From Exobasidium rhododendri (Eukaryota; Basidiomycota; Exobasidiomycetes; Exobasidiales; Exobasidiaceae): a DNA stretch of 64,000 nucleotides. The translations under genes and the position numbers were made by a program. The notes beneath the pieces were generated by a model. It was not told the origin of the DNA. It ran no database searches and worked only from the letters and a program-made list of their open reading frames with translations. Below are positions 1 to 11,561 of this stretch, one piece after another; the stretch's first letter is position 1; every line of letters begins with the position of its first letter. The stretch lies in contig CP110631.1 in NCBI GenBank assembly GCA_026210745.1, positions 2,418,001 to 2,482,000 of the forward strand, in the 5' to 3' direction.

Positions 1-1786
1 TTTGCTGCCGTGCTTTCGAGCAGCAGCTCGGCCGCTCCTACCATCTTAGACACGATCCTCCATGCTCCCTCCATCATCCCCTCCGTCTTTCAAAACTTGG
101 GCTCTGCTGATGCCACGACCCCTTTCACCATGACGCTACAGCTCAACGGTGCAAATTTGGCCGGCCTCGCCGCCAAGATGGAAGCTGATGCCGCTAGTCT
201 ACCAGCCCCGATGTCCATCGAAGAAGTCGCTGTCTTTGCCTCGCCTTCTGCCGCCGATTTGACGACGGTGCAAAATTACCTAAAATCGCAAGGCTTCACC
301 GATGCTCAAATGACGTATTCAGCATTCAACGACCAAATCACGGTGCCCACTACCGTTGGACAGGCTGCGAAAATGTTTGCTGCGACCTTTGACTCTTACT
401 CGTTCGGCGGCTTGACCATGCCCAGGACTACAGCGTATACCATTCCAGCCGTGATTGCAAATCAAGTGTCGCTCGTCTCGCCTATTGCCTCTTTCGTCGA
501 TGTAAAGACAAGTCCGATCAAGAAGACGGTCACACCTGCCAAGAAGAGGGAGCTGTGGCAGGATCTAGACTCGAGGGCCGTTCCTGCCGGTTGCGATACT
601 ACTGGAGTCACTCCTGCCTGCTTGCGCAACCTATATCAGACTTCCACCTACGTCCCTACTGCTACCACCGCCAACAGCGTCTTCATTGCAGGCTTCATCG
701 GACAATGTGAGTCAGTCTCTCTGTGTCTGTGTTGTAATTGTGCTTCTGGCTTCCATCCAAGCTCTTGTATGCTGACTTTGTTGTCCATCAACAGCCGTCG
801 ATCAGCTCGACTTGCAGAACTTCCTCAAGACTTACCGACCTGACATTCCCTCTGGCTACCAGATCCCTATCATCAACACGGCCGGCGCCATCAATCTTCC
901 CCTTGTGCCCGGTGTAGAAGCTATGCTAGACGTCGAGACTGTCACTTCCGCCACGTACCCTCTAAAAGCAACCTTCTACAATTACGGCAATCAATTGACG
1001 CAAGGAGACATCTTCGGTGCAGCATTCAACGACATCATCAACAACTATAAGACCTACAACAGTCCAGGAGTCTACTCGGTCTCGTACGGTTCGGACGAGA
1101 ATTCAATCACCCAAGCGGAGGCGAATGCAATGTGCAATTCTGCCATGAAGCTGAGTGCTTTGGGCACGACGATCGTAATTTCTTCCGGTGACAATGGGGT
1201 GGGCGGTACAAGCGGCGACACCTGCCCACCGTTTGTCCCTACGTACCCCTCTGGATGTCAGTACGTCTTGTCTGTCGGTGCGACGCAGAACTTTAGCCCG
1301 GAAGTCGCTGTGGACCCCACCTTGGCGGGCTTCTATAGCGGCGCAGGCTTTTCGAACTTGTTCCCACAACCAAGCTACCAGAAGGCGGCAGTGGCAGCCT
1401 ATAGGAAGCAGATTGGCACGTTGGATGTCGGAGATTACAACACGACAGGAAGAGCGTATCCCGATGTTAGTGCGCAAGGCTCCCTCTACATCATCGACGC
1501 AATGCTGATGAGCGAGACAGTCAGTGGAACGAGTTGCTCTGCGCCTACTACGGCTAGCGTTATTGCTCTTCTGAACGATGCCAGACGCAAGAAGAATCTA
1601 GGAAACGTCGGCTGGTTCAATCCCTTTGTGTATGCCAACACGGGCGATTTCACCGATATCACTTCCGGCAGCTCCATGGGATGTGGCAGCACTACTCTCG
1701 GCTTCCCCGTCAAGTCGTCCTGGGATCCCAGCACTGGTGTTGGATCTCCTCTATTCTCCAAGTTGAGGGCAACGATGGGTGTGTGA
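1..1786 (+). CDS. Sedolisin (S53) serine-carboxyl protease, 5' end outside the window
   Basis: Secreted acid endo- or tripeptidyl-peptidase of family S53. The reading frame is open from the first base, so the signal peptide and start lie upstream. Exon 1 (to 706) encodes the pro-kumamolisin activation domain. A GTGAGT..CAG intron spans 707-794, and exon 2 (795-1786) is the catalytic domain. The Glu-Asp pair of the catalytic site is visible in GVEAMLDVE (Glu codon 916, Asp codon 928), the oxyanion Asp in SSGDNG, and the nucleophilic Ser in SGTSCSAP (codon 1532). The C-terminal segment DPSTGVGSP fits the calcium site of the family. All catalytic residues are present, so the enzyme should be active. 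Family knowledge suggests extracellular protein degradation at low pH. Whether it is a tripeptidyl-peptidase or an endopeptidase cannot be decided here. Confidence 0.9.
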
Positions 1787-2002
1787 AGTACTTACGAATC
1801 ACACTTACTTTCATGTGGATGTAGCTCAGCCTCACGTAATCTTATCAGAATATATATTTCATGCCTTTCAAAGCGAATTAGACTGTAGCGAGAGGATGTG
1901 CGTGAAACAGTAGGTAATAGCGTGCGAGAGAAAGGCTGACTGTGAAAATTCTAGCTACGAGGGAATTGGAGAGCAATTCTATATCTACAAAGCTCCCCCT
2001 TG

Positions 2003-4079
2003 TCAAGCAATCTCCTGATCACGATTCTTGCCTTCCTCGTGATCGTCTTCCTTTTCATCACTACTCAACGATGTACTCGGCATCCCTGCCTGCCGTTCTG
2101 GCTTCATCATTCCTTCTCTGAAGCCAGGACCTACTTCGTCGCTCTCTTGATACTCTCTCATCTCTTTTCTTTCTCTTTCTATTTGATCAGCTCTGATCTT
2201 GTTGCGCTTTTCAGTAAGATGTCGGCCTTTCAAAGCAACATTGATTTCTTCCTGCGTGGCTCTCCAGAACGTCCTATTCCCCGAGAAGAGCTTATTGAGC
2301 CAAGGTGGAAGAAGCGTCTTCAAGGACGTTTTCGATGTAGCACTGGCGCCCCGTCTCATTGTACCAGCAACGTTGTAGGGCTCCTTCAGAGTATCCCAAC
2401 CGGGAGGTAGAAGACGAGGGGAGATCTTGCCCAGTAAGAGCGGAACGTTGTGCAAGATCACCCATGAGATGATGCCAGCAATTAGACCGTAGGCAATGTT
2501 GAACATGAACGGAATTCCAGCAATGATCAAGAAGCTTGGTATAGAATCACCAGGGAAATCCCAATTGATGGCCGCCGCCGATTTCATCATCATGGAGCCG
2601 ACAATGATCAAAGTTGAGCCAGTTGCCCAGCTTGGAATGCTTGCAAAGATGGGAGCGAAGAACAAACTCAAGAAGAAAAGAGATCCAGTCATGATAGCGG
2701 TCAGGCCTGTTCTACCGCCCTCTGCAATACCGGAAGCGCTCTCGATGAAAGCAGTCGACGGGCTCAATCCCATGAGAGAACCGATGGAGATACAGAATGC
2801 ATCGACAAGGTAAGCGACGCTGGAGCCTTCAAAGTCTTGCGTAATCACTTCATCCAAGAGACCGGCGTGTCTCGACATGGAGTAGAGCGTACCGGTTGTG
2901 TCCAAGATATCGATGTACAAGAAGGAAATCAAAGCCAACCACACATGTCCATTGCCATAGTTCCAGTCGATATTACTTGGTCCTAGCTGCGAGAAGCTGT
3001 GCCATGTAGCAACTTGTTTGAAGAAGTCCCAACCTTGGTCTCCTGTAGCTCCATCGTGAGGAAAGAGGGTGACGCCACTGGATCGAGGCCAGCTTGCAAT
3101 GGCGACGAGCAAAATGGGCCAAAAGAAGGCACCTCGAACTTGGTACATCAAAAGCAAGGCAGTGAGTATGCCTCCCAAGAAGACTCCTAGCCAAACGGTG
3201 GGATTTTGGAGAACATGAGATTGGCAAAAGCCATTCTCGTCTTGATACTGAGCGAGACATCCTCCCAGACCAACTAAGTCAGCAGCATTTCCTCCGACGA
3301 CGTTGAGTCCATTCGGGCCGATACCGATAAATGCAAGGTACATCCCTATACCAGCACCTGTAGCCAGAGTAAGAGATCGCGGCATCAGTCTGCCAAGCCA
3401 TTGTCGAAGACCAAAGACGGAAAGCGCAAAGAAGATCCAACCTTCCAAGAAGACGGCAGCCAAGGCTTGTCCATAAGGAATGAGACCAAAGCCATCAAAA
3501 CCTACTACCGTGTAAGCGAAGTAGCTGTCAAGGTCGAGAGAGTGTCAGTTCATCAACAGAGTCCTGCAATGTCTTCTTTTCAGTAGTAGCAACGGCTTCC
3601 ACTCACGCATTCACACCAAGACCAGGAGCAAGACCAAGGGGTAAATTAGCCAACAGTCCCATCAAAAAGGTTGCAATGAAGCTGATGGCACTCGTAGCAG
3701 TAACGTAATCTTGTCGAACTTGTTCCTTGCAAGTAGCGTATGCAGCTTCATTAGCTGTGCCCACCTTCTGCACACAAGGACCACCGGTGTCGCTTAAGAT
3801 AGAGGCATTGACAGAGATGACTGGGGGATGCAGTGTGTAATATTAGCCACTGCAGTCGATCTCAATATATCAGCCCTTAGTCGGCTGCTTACTGTAGGCC
3901 ATGGCAGCGAATGTGACGAGACCAGCCCTCATCTCTCTTGTGAAGAGGGAGCCTTCCCTTGCCAGTGGATGACCACTGTCGGCCAGCTTGAAGTAGTAGC
4001 CGACCGGTGATTTAGCCACGGTCTTGTTCAAAGAGTCCATACTCCTGGCCCATCTGTTTGCGACTGAAGAAGAAGTCAT
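2003..4079 (-). CDS. azgA: AzgA-type purine permease (hypoxanthine/adenine/guanine:H+ symporter)
   Basis: Plasma-membrane purine transporter of the NCS2/AzgA family. Three exons on the minus strand: 4079-3893, 3820-3607 and 3524-2003, giving about 640 aa. Introns are GTAAGC..CAG (72 nt) and GTGAGT..CAG (82 nt). Joining the first two exons creates AMAYIISVNASILSDTGG, which matches the signature stretch of AzgA proteins and supports the splice. Later segments GVNAYFAYTVVG and multiple hydrophobic helices follow the family. The hydrophilic C-terminal tail is rich in charged residues and is probably cytosolic. The first ATG in the open frame is at 4079; the frame extends four codons upstream to a TTG only. 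The length is somewhat above the roughly 580 aa of Aspergillus AzgA. Substrate preference is inferred from the family. Confidence 0.88.
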
Positions 4080-4180
4080 ACCTGCAGCCAAGAAGCGACG
4101 ATACGGCTCGGAGGGAAGTAAGAAGTGAGGAGCCTGAGGAACAAAGGATGGAAGACCAGACTGTAGAAGTGATTGACGGG

Positions 4181-4188
4181 ATTATATA
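4181..4188 (-). promoter_or_regulatory. TATA-like box upstream of the purine permease
   Basis: On the minus strand this reads TATATAAT, about 100 bp before the permease ATG. A core-promoter role is inferred from position and sequence only. Confidence 0.35.
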
Positions 4189-5343
4189 CCCTCTGTCCTT
4201 CGTCGAGGTACCGTAGCGACACAACCAAAGATTGCGAGAGTAGAAATGCTCTCCCCTCTCCTCTTCCTTTATCTTACCGATAAGAGAATCGCAGCAGGTT
4301 CAAGCGAGTCACACAAAAATCCCTTCTCATGTCGATATGATTTAAGCAGCGAGAAGCGGGAAGAAGAGAGAGGCAGAAAAGAGCCAAGACAATGCTTCCT
4401 GAGAAATAGTAACCAAAAAGACCCTGCGGCCGAGAAGTGCAGACGTGAACCGTATTAAAAGTTTCTTCTCCGCATACAAGTGCTTCGCGATCTGAGGCAA
4501 TAGTCGACAGACCAAATGTCTTGGCATTTCGCACCTTATCGCGCTCCCCTCTCCTTATCGCTCGGGTGAGCATTCTCCAGTAGTCCTAGACCCCACGATT
4601 CGCTGTCAAAAATCCAGGTTGCCCTTCTTGTGCAGGGATGTGTGCCCGTAGATAAAGCCCCCTTCCTATCTTCCGTTCTATCTGTCTAAAGGCGTCCGAG
4701 ATAGGCCTCACCTGAGCAATCACACTATCTGACAGCTTGACTTTTTATACGTGCATGGCCGGACCCCCACATCTACCAGAGCTTGTCTTGCAGGTGCTCC
4801 GCAAAGAAGAGTAGGGCATTACAACCGCACTTGGTGTGTATTGTGCTGGATATCTGCCTGCGTTCAGCTTTCGTGCCAAGCTGCACGTCGCGACTGTCCT
4901 CCTGAGACGCGCGATACTTTGCTCCATCACCGAAGAGCTAGTCCTGAGCTCATGGCCGTCACATAGTCTATGCTATACAGCCTCCATCGTCCATTCACTT
5001 TGATGTAGGTGAAAATTGACGCGAAATCACTTTCGTGAGGTGCCTACGCTGAACATTGTGTCGTGTGTGTGATGGCGGCGGCAACACTTGAAAGTGGCCT
5101 CAAAGCGGGCTGGGCGACTAGCGTGCTTTTGCCCTGACGCCCCAAGAACGGCCAGGCGCGACACAAGCGTAGTGGGCGCAAGAGTGCGTGCGTAGTACAG
5201 ATACTTACGACCGCATCATCAATGCTTTTATAGACCAGCACCAGCACGTATCTTGGAGAGGTGTAGAGGCTTTAAAGGAAGAGAGAGAGGCGCATGATAT
5301 CTTTCCCATACTACACACACCTCAGCTGCTTTCACCCGGAGAG
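4189..5343. other. Divergent intergenic region between permease and dipeptidyl aminopeptidase
   Basis: About 1.2 kb without a supportable gene. Short open frames on both strands lack splice-linked continuation or recognisable domains. The frame of the downstream gene is open upstream to about 5188 but has no ATG before 5344, so this part is probably 5' leader. The region must hold both divergent promoters. I see no repeats or RNA genes. Confidence 0.5.
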
Positions 5344-8300
5344 ATGACTCCACATCTTCCCTTTGCTGTTCCTCACTTGCGAGAAAGAAGTGAGGGCCAC
5401 TCGTCAGTGAGTTCGGCATCTTCATCATCCTACAGCGACGACACCAGGGTCCATCCTTACAAAGACGAGGACAGCGAAGAGAACTTGGCGGACTTGCATG
5501 AGTATCCGCCAAAGTACAAAGACAGACCCAATAGCGGGAAAATGAAGCTGCGAGACGATGACAGCTTCGATGGGGATGATGGCGAAGTAGACTTGATGGA
5601 CGAAGAGGAGCAAGTCGGACTGATGTTGCGAGTGAGTGAATGTCAAAGCTTACAACATGGCCATGGCTGACTCGACTTCTACCCATGACGCTGCTAGTCA
5701 AGAGAAGATCAGGCAGCGAGTCCCTCCAAGTATCAGCGCTACCTTCCTTCTCGACTGATACCAGTTGCAATAATACTATCGATCGCGCTCTTTATTGTCT
5801 TGCTGGTACCGACACTAGGCTGGCTAGCCACGGCGAGCAAGATGGCTACAATTAAGTCGCAAAATACGCATCTTACCGAAGTAGCTATTCCATCCTATTG
5901 GACCATGCCTAATCAACCGAACCCCTCGGCTAACATTCATAATATCCACAAACCAAAACATCCACTACCAGCGGGTGTGAGCAAGATGAAGACATTTGGA
6001 CCACCATTCTCACTCGATTTCACCATGAACGATGCTTCAACACACACTAATTCATCTTCCCTTCTGTCCATTACGATGGACAACGTCTTTGATGCAACCT
6101 TTTCTGTAGCTTCGAGGACTCTAATCTGGTGTCCTGAAGGTGGGTGTCGTGCTAGAAGCCAGGGGGCTACAAGTATGATTGGAGAGGGACAATCGCTGAT
6201 CTGCCTCTGTTTCTACTTGCAGATCCCGATGAGGGCGTCTTCGTGACGAGGAACGCGGATGGTGATATTATTCTTGAGGATGTGACACACCTAAAGAGGG
6301 AAATGACTGGTCTGGGTGAGGTAGCTAAAGGTGGAGGACTAGTCAACTTTGTCCGAGGCAGAGACATCCGAGACGTGAGTTGTGTTCTACAGAGCTGTGT
6401 ATCCTCTGCAGAACTTCTGCTGACTTTCATGAACGTAACGTGACAGGCTGATGGAAGGCAGCTGGACTTTGACACTTTCATGATCAGCCCTGACATGAAG
6501 CATCTGCTTCTCTTTAGCGAGAGAAAGGCGCAATGGAGGTATTCATCCTTCTCCAAAGTCTGGATTCATAGTATTGCAGAGAAGAAAACGACGCAGATCG
6601 GGTACAAGGCATTTGATACAGCAAGTATCTCGACGGCTCACTGGTCCAAAGGAGAGACGCATGTCTCCTTTGTAGAGGGAAACAATCTCTATATTATCAA
6701 GGATCCAGATCAGCCTACACTTATCACACCTGTCACTACGACTGGTAATCAGAACATCTTCAATGGTGTGCCCGACTGGGTATACGAGGAAGAAGTCTTT
6801 AGTGGAGACACGGCGCATTGGTGGTCACCTGATGGGAAGAGGGTGCTCTATCTGGAATTAGATGAGACGCAAGTCAAGACGTACTCTTTTCCCATCTACA
6901 ATCCGACGAACATCAACGGCAAGGCTTCACTGTACCCGCAAAGTGTGAATATGAAGTATCCAAAGCCAGGCACACCGAATCCAGTCGTCAGCGTCTACGT
7001 CTACGAAGTGCATACTGGCAGAAAGTACGAATTGACAAGTCCACCAACCCCTCAAGTGAAGACAGACGGTATCGAAAGTCAGACGGCCGATTTTGCTTTA
7101 CGTGCTGCTGGTAATGACGTCCTAGTGACCGAAGTCAACTGGGTCAACGATCGTACAGTCATGTTGAAGGAAACCAACCGATGGAGTGACGCAATGAGAT
7201 ACATGATCTTTGACTGTACCCAAGCGAGTATGGCGGCAGGACAAGACAACGGCACGCTATCCGGTGTCATTTCGAGGCGAGTCACGACCGCAAAGAGTGG
7301 CGGATGGATCCAGGCAGAAATGGATGTCCATGTAGTCCCAGGCAACGGTGATTACTCTACTGCGTATGTGGATGTGATTGCACTGAGACACGGCTACAGG
7401 CACATTGCCTACTTTGACGAAGCCACAAGATCCGAACCAGTCTTCCTAACGACGGGAGAGTGGGAAGTGGACAAGATCTTGTTTGTAGGAAACGACAGGA
7501 TATACTTCACGGCGGCCTACCCAAAGCCAGCGTATCGTCACGTCTTCTACGTCGACATTCCCAAGTCTGTCGGTGATGTCAAGGCCACCTCCACACCACA
7601 GTCTCTCACCGATACGAGCCAACCTGGCTTCTATTCTGCCTCTTTCGATCCAAAGGGGAATTACTACACTTTGAATGCGAGAGGACCTTCTCTTCCCTCG
7701 TCCAGAGTTCTTTCACTCCGAGATTCGACGTTTGAGTTGGTCCTGGAAGACAACAAGGCGCTTTCGACGACTTTGGCAAAGTACGTCAAGCCTCAAATAG
7801 CTTACTACAACATCACCACAAACGACGGATCCACCATTTCAGTCGTTGAGTTGCGGCCTTATGACTTTGACGATAGCGGCAATACTCGTTATCCGGTCTT
7901 GGTGAATGTATATGGCGGCCCCAATTCTCAGATGGTCCAGACAACTTTCAAGATGGATGGCTGGAGTACGTACCTGACTTGCTCGTTGGGATACATTGTC
8001 GTCACCATGGACGGCAGAGGGACCGGCTTCATGGGCCGAGATTATCGTGATACGGTAACTTGGCGACTGGGCGAGATGGAGGCAAAGGATGTGATCGAAG
8101 GTGCTCAAGCTATCCGAAGATTACCGTACGTGGCTCAGTCTAAAGTAGGCATCTGGGGTTGGAGTTACGGTGGCTACCTGACCGCAAAGGTGGTTGAAAA
8201 GAACAGCGGAGCATTCGATCTAGGAATGTCGGTCGCACCCGTCACACGTTGGGAATTCTACGACAGCATCTATACCGAACGATACATGAAGACGCCCCAA

Positions 8301-8621
8301 CTGAACAAGTATGGCTATGAGAATTCGTCCATCCACATCACCCCCGGATTTCACAACACTCAATTCCTGCTCGCTCAAGGATCGGGCGACGATAATGTCC
8401 ACTTCCAGAATACGGCGCATCTCCTTGATCTACTGCAAGGTGCCAAAGTTCGCAATTTTTGGTACGAGATGTTTCCCGATAGCAGTCACTCGATCAACAA
8501 AAGAGGTGCGAATCGAGAATTGTATGAATTCTTGACAAAGTTCCTGGTGAACAATTGGGGTGCAGGTGGCAAGAGACTGCTGCGATATGAAAATGACAAA
8601 GGGCTGTCCACTGTATATTAA
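5344..8621 (+). CDS. DAP2: Type II membrane dipeptidyl aminopeptidase (DPP IV family, S9B)
   Basis: Serine peptidase removing X-Pro/X-Ala dipeptides from N-termini, of the vacuolar (Dap2/DapB) or Golgi (Ste13) kind. Four exons: 5344-5631, 5698-6139, 6223-6374, 6447-8621; about 1018 aa. Introns are 66, 83 and 72 nt with GTGAGT, GTGGGT and GTGAGT donors. The acidic cytosolic N-terminus (about 115 residues) is followed by one signal-anchor helix (LIPVAIILSIALFIVLL). The beta-propeller contains the substrate-binding double Glu in DWVYEEEVF. The hydrolase domain shows the nucleophile in GWSYGG, the Asp in GSGDDNVH and the His in DSSHSI, so the triad is complete. The protein is longer than yeast Dap2 because of its N-terminal tail. 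Vacuolar versus Golgi location is unresolved. Confidence 0.92.
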
Positions 8622-8695
8622 AGTGATGCACTGAGAGATATGCTTTCTTCGTACCATGTGTAATTCTTATTTCATCCTCGGCCGTCTGTCTGATA

Positions 8696-9787
8696 CTAAT
8701 ACATCGATTTCTTGACTTCTTCTATGATGATGGCCATCGCATCGCTAGTTAGGCTACTGGGTTCCTCATATTCAGTTCCCACGTCGCTTTGTTGCTCGAG
8801 TGGAACGAGTTCCGTAGACACCTCGTATGCCCGAACTAATGCCACATCGGTGATGGGGAGGTGATGACAGCTAAAGAGGGCGATAATGTCGAGCATGCGA
8901 CTGATCCGATGTCGGATCTCTGCCGACACGTCGTCATTTACGTCGCTGTAGATGGCTTCGACATCTCGCCCTGTCCCCGTCGCCACGTTAATCTTTCCTT
9001 GGTTCAACATCGCAACCCAGATGACACCGTTCAGCCCAATGACAATCTCCAAACCGACGCTTTCTACTCTTACAAAGTGACTCTTCAGTCGTTGTATCAA
9101 TCGAGAGTTCACAATGATGACCTGTCCGTTTCGCAGCTTTCCATAATTGAGACTTCTCGTGTGCAGGTTCGTCGAGCCGTCTGTAAAGATGTTTTGAATC
9201 TCAGAGACGACCAGATCGCCTTCTTTGAAGAACGATCTCATCTCTAGTTCATCTGATTCGAGTTTTCGTCGCTGAATTCCACCCGGAAGATTGATGCTGC
9301 TCAGTAGAAGGTTGGAGTCTTGCCGTGATTGGATCTCCACCTTCCACTTTTTATTGCCAGGTTGCAGGTCTGTGATACGACCAATGACTAGATCGCCCAC
9401 CTCGGGAGAGTAGCGACTCTTGAGCGAAGTTACGCTGATCAATTTGTTCGTCTTTTGAATGACTCCGCATAAAGATGAATGGATCATCGAAGTTCCTCTT
9501 TCAGTCGTTGTGGAGGTTGATGTAGCAAGAAACGCTCCGTGCCCTCTCATAAAGACAGTTGCAGACGCTATAGCCTGTCCAGTCGTAGCCAATTTGGAAG
9601 ACGACATATCTACGGGGTCATCGGCCATCACTTCATCTTCTTCTTCGTCATCATCGTCGTCGTCTAGCATCTCTGGTACCTTTGAAGGACCACTAGACTT
9701 TTTAGTGTAGCCAGAGAGGTGCAGATACGATGTTGATGGTTGGTTCAGATCCAATGGATCACAGTAGTTGACTTGGAAAGTCGCCAT
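8696..9787 (-). CDS. RRP4: Exosome complex cap subunit Rrp4
   Basis: Non-catalytic S1/KH RNA-binding subunit of the nuclear and cytoplasmic exosome, which degrades and trims RNA 3'-5'. Single exon, 363 aa from the ATG at 9787; the frame is open 21 codons further to a GTG but contains no earlier ATG. An acidic low-complexity stretch of Asp and Glu lies near residue 45. After it come the N-terminal beta domain (GHGAFL), the S1-like domain (VGDLVIGRITDL, FFKEGDLVVSEIQN, followed by SLNYGKLRNGQ) and the KH-type domain with the conserved GLNGVIWV loop. These match Rrp4 rather than Rrp40 or Csl4. It sits head to head with HOM6 across about 220 bp. Confidence 0.88.
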   Translation of the reverse strand: MATFQVNYCDPLDLNQPSTSYLHLSGYTKKSSGPSKVPEMLDDDDDDEEEDEVMADDPVDMSSSKLATTGQAIASATVFMRGHGAFLATSTSTTTERGTSMIHSSLCGVIQKTNKLISVTSLKSRYSPEVGDLVIGRITDLQPGNKKWKVEIQSRQDSNLLLSSINLPGGIQRRKLESDELEMRSFFKEGDLVVSEIQNIFTDGSTNLHTRSLNYGKLRNGQVIIVNSRLIQRLKSHFVRVESVGLEIVIGLNGVIWVAMLNQGKINVATGTGRDVEAIYSDVNDDVSAEIRHRISRMLDIIALFSCHHLPITDVALVRAYEVSTELVPLEQQSDVGTEYEEPSSLTSDAMAIIIEEVKKSMY

Positions 9788-10010
9788 CGTTTGTTGGTGC
9801 TGCTCGCCGTAGATGGTGTGATGGGTATAGGACGGACTAGGCTTTGACACCGTCTTTAGTCAACATTGCGGGCTTTTTTCCATTTCTTCTCAGATGTACG
9901 TCCTTTCTCGGCCGGGAAATGGAGCACGTCAGATCGAAAGTCAGGAAGAAGCCGCCAAGAGGTGTGTCTAAGTCCCCCCATATTCCACCACCTACATCGA
10001 CTAAAGCAGC

Positions 10011-11188
10011 ATGCCCGGAATCAACGTTGCTATCATTGGTGCGTTACACTTGACAGAGTCGGTGGTGAGAGTGTGAAAGAGACGAAAGGCTTACGACAGC
10101 ATCACGTCTCTCTCTGTCTCTCTCTCTCTCTTTCTACACACTATCTGACAGGCGTCGGCCTTGTAGGGACTGAAGTTATCTCTCAATTGACAACAGTGTC
10201 ATCCTTGACCAAGACAATTTCCATCGTCGCTCTTCAAAACAGCAAAAAAACGTTACTCCTCGATGCTGAGAATCAACTCAACGTCAGAGATTGGAAGTCT
10301 CAGCTAGCCGATAGCTCTACTTCGGCTCTGTCTTTACCAGACTTGACTTCTCATTTAGCTAAATTGGGAAATCACACCGTCGTGATCGACAACACCTCCA
10401 ACGAGGATGTTGCCTTCTTCTACCCCAAGTTCTTGCGAGCCGGACTCAGTGTGGTGACGCCTAACAAGAAGGGATTCTCCTCTTCTCTGGAATTATATCA
10501 GGATATTGCTGATGCTTCTACTTCAAGTGACATGACCAAGAAAGGACCGCTTGTCTATGGAGAAAGCACAGTAGGCGCCGGTCTGCCCATCCTGTCCACC
10601 ATCAAGGATCTCTTAGAGACTGGCGATGAGATTCATAAGATCGAGGGTGTTCTCAGTGGGACCTTGAGCTATATCTTCAATGAGTGGTCCACGCCAAAGG
10701 GCAGCAACAAGAAATTTTCCGACATTGTCAAGATTGCCAAAGAACAGGGCTATACAGTGAGTGTACGATCAGATTTGGGCAAAGTATGTCTGAGACTACG
10801 ACTGACGAGAAAATTATTCCTGCCTACCCTGTCCCTTTTTTCCCCTTTCAAAGGAGCCACATCCCGGTGATGACCTGTCCGGCAGCGACGTCTCGAGAAA
10901 GTTGACAATTCTATCCCGACTCATTCCTTCACTGAGGAACAGCCTACCGAAAGGATACGAATCTGTCGCTACTCACGATCTGACGCCTGGTCCATTGAGA
11001 GGAATAAAAGATGGTCAGGAGTATGTTGAGAAGCTGCCACAGTTTGATACTGACTTCGATACGTTGAATGAAGAAGCTCAAAAGTCTGGATCGGTCTTAC
11101 GATATGTGGGCGTGATCGACGTCACCAAGAAGGAGATCAAGGCGAGCCTGGAACAGTGAGTAGCGATGCGGGAAATTCATATACGTAG

Positions 11189-11229
<41 letters not shown>

Positions 11230-11435
11230 TTGACGGATGGGAGCTCCTGCACCACAGGTACCCATCGACCCATCCTTTCGCGACCGCTTTAGGAGGCTCA
11301 GACAACATCATCTCTTTCACCACAAAACGATATCCAAATAGACCCCTTCTCATCCAAGGTTCCGGAGCGGGAGCAGCAGTGACGGCCATGGGCGTGGTGT
11401 CTGATCTGATTAAGGTAGCAGAGAGAAGAGGTTAA
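10011..11435 (+). CDS. HOM6: Homoserine dehydrogenase
   Basis: NAD(P)H-dependent reduction of aspartate semialdehyde to homoserine, in the threonine and methionine pathway; cytosolic. Four exons: 10011-10038, 10152-10756, 10854-11155, 11258-11435; 370 aa, close to the 359 aa of yeast Hom6. The first exon is only 28 nt and its splice rebuilds the Rossmann loop [10 protein letters not shown]. Further family motifs are [46 protein letters not shown] and the C-terminal [13 protein letters not shown]. The third intron carries a GA microsatellite. Phases across all three introns are consistent. Unlike bacterial and plant forms it is monofunctional, with no aspartokinase domain. Confidence 0.93.
11192..11224 (+). 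repeat. (GA)n microsatellite in HOM6 intron 3
   Basis: About 16 uninterrupted GA units inside the 102-nt intron 11156-11257. Length polymorphism is likely, and the tract sits close to the donor site. Confidence 0.9.
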
Positions 11436-11561
11436 AGTCACGAACAACAGTGTGTAGAATGAACGCGGCGTCATATTGAGATACAATGGAATAGCGAAAA
11501 GAGTGATCCCCAAAAAGAAAGGGGGTTAGGCAGGTGAAGGGAAGGGGATTCGAATCAAATG

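Noticed and set aside
5228-5770. 180-codon minus-strand open frame
   Set aside because: Antisense to the acidic N-terminus and first intron of the dipeptidyl aminopeptidase gene; no domain.
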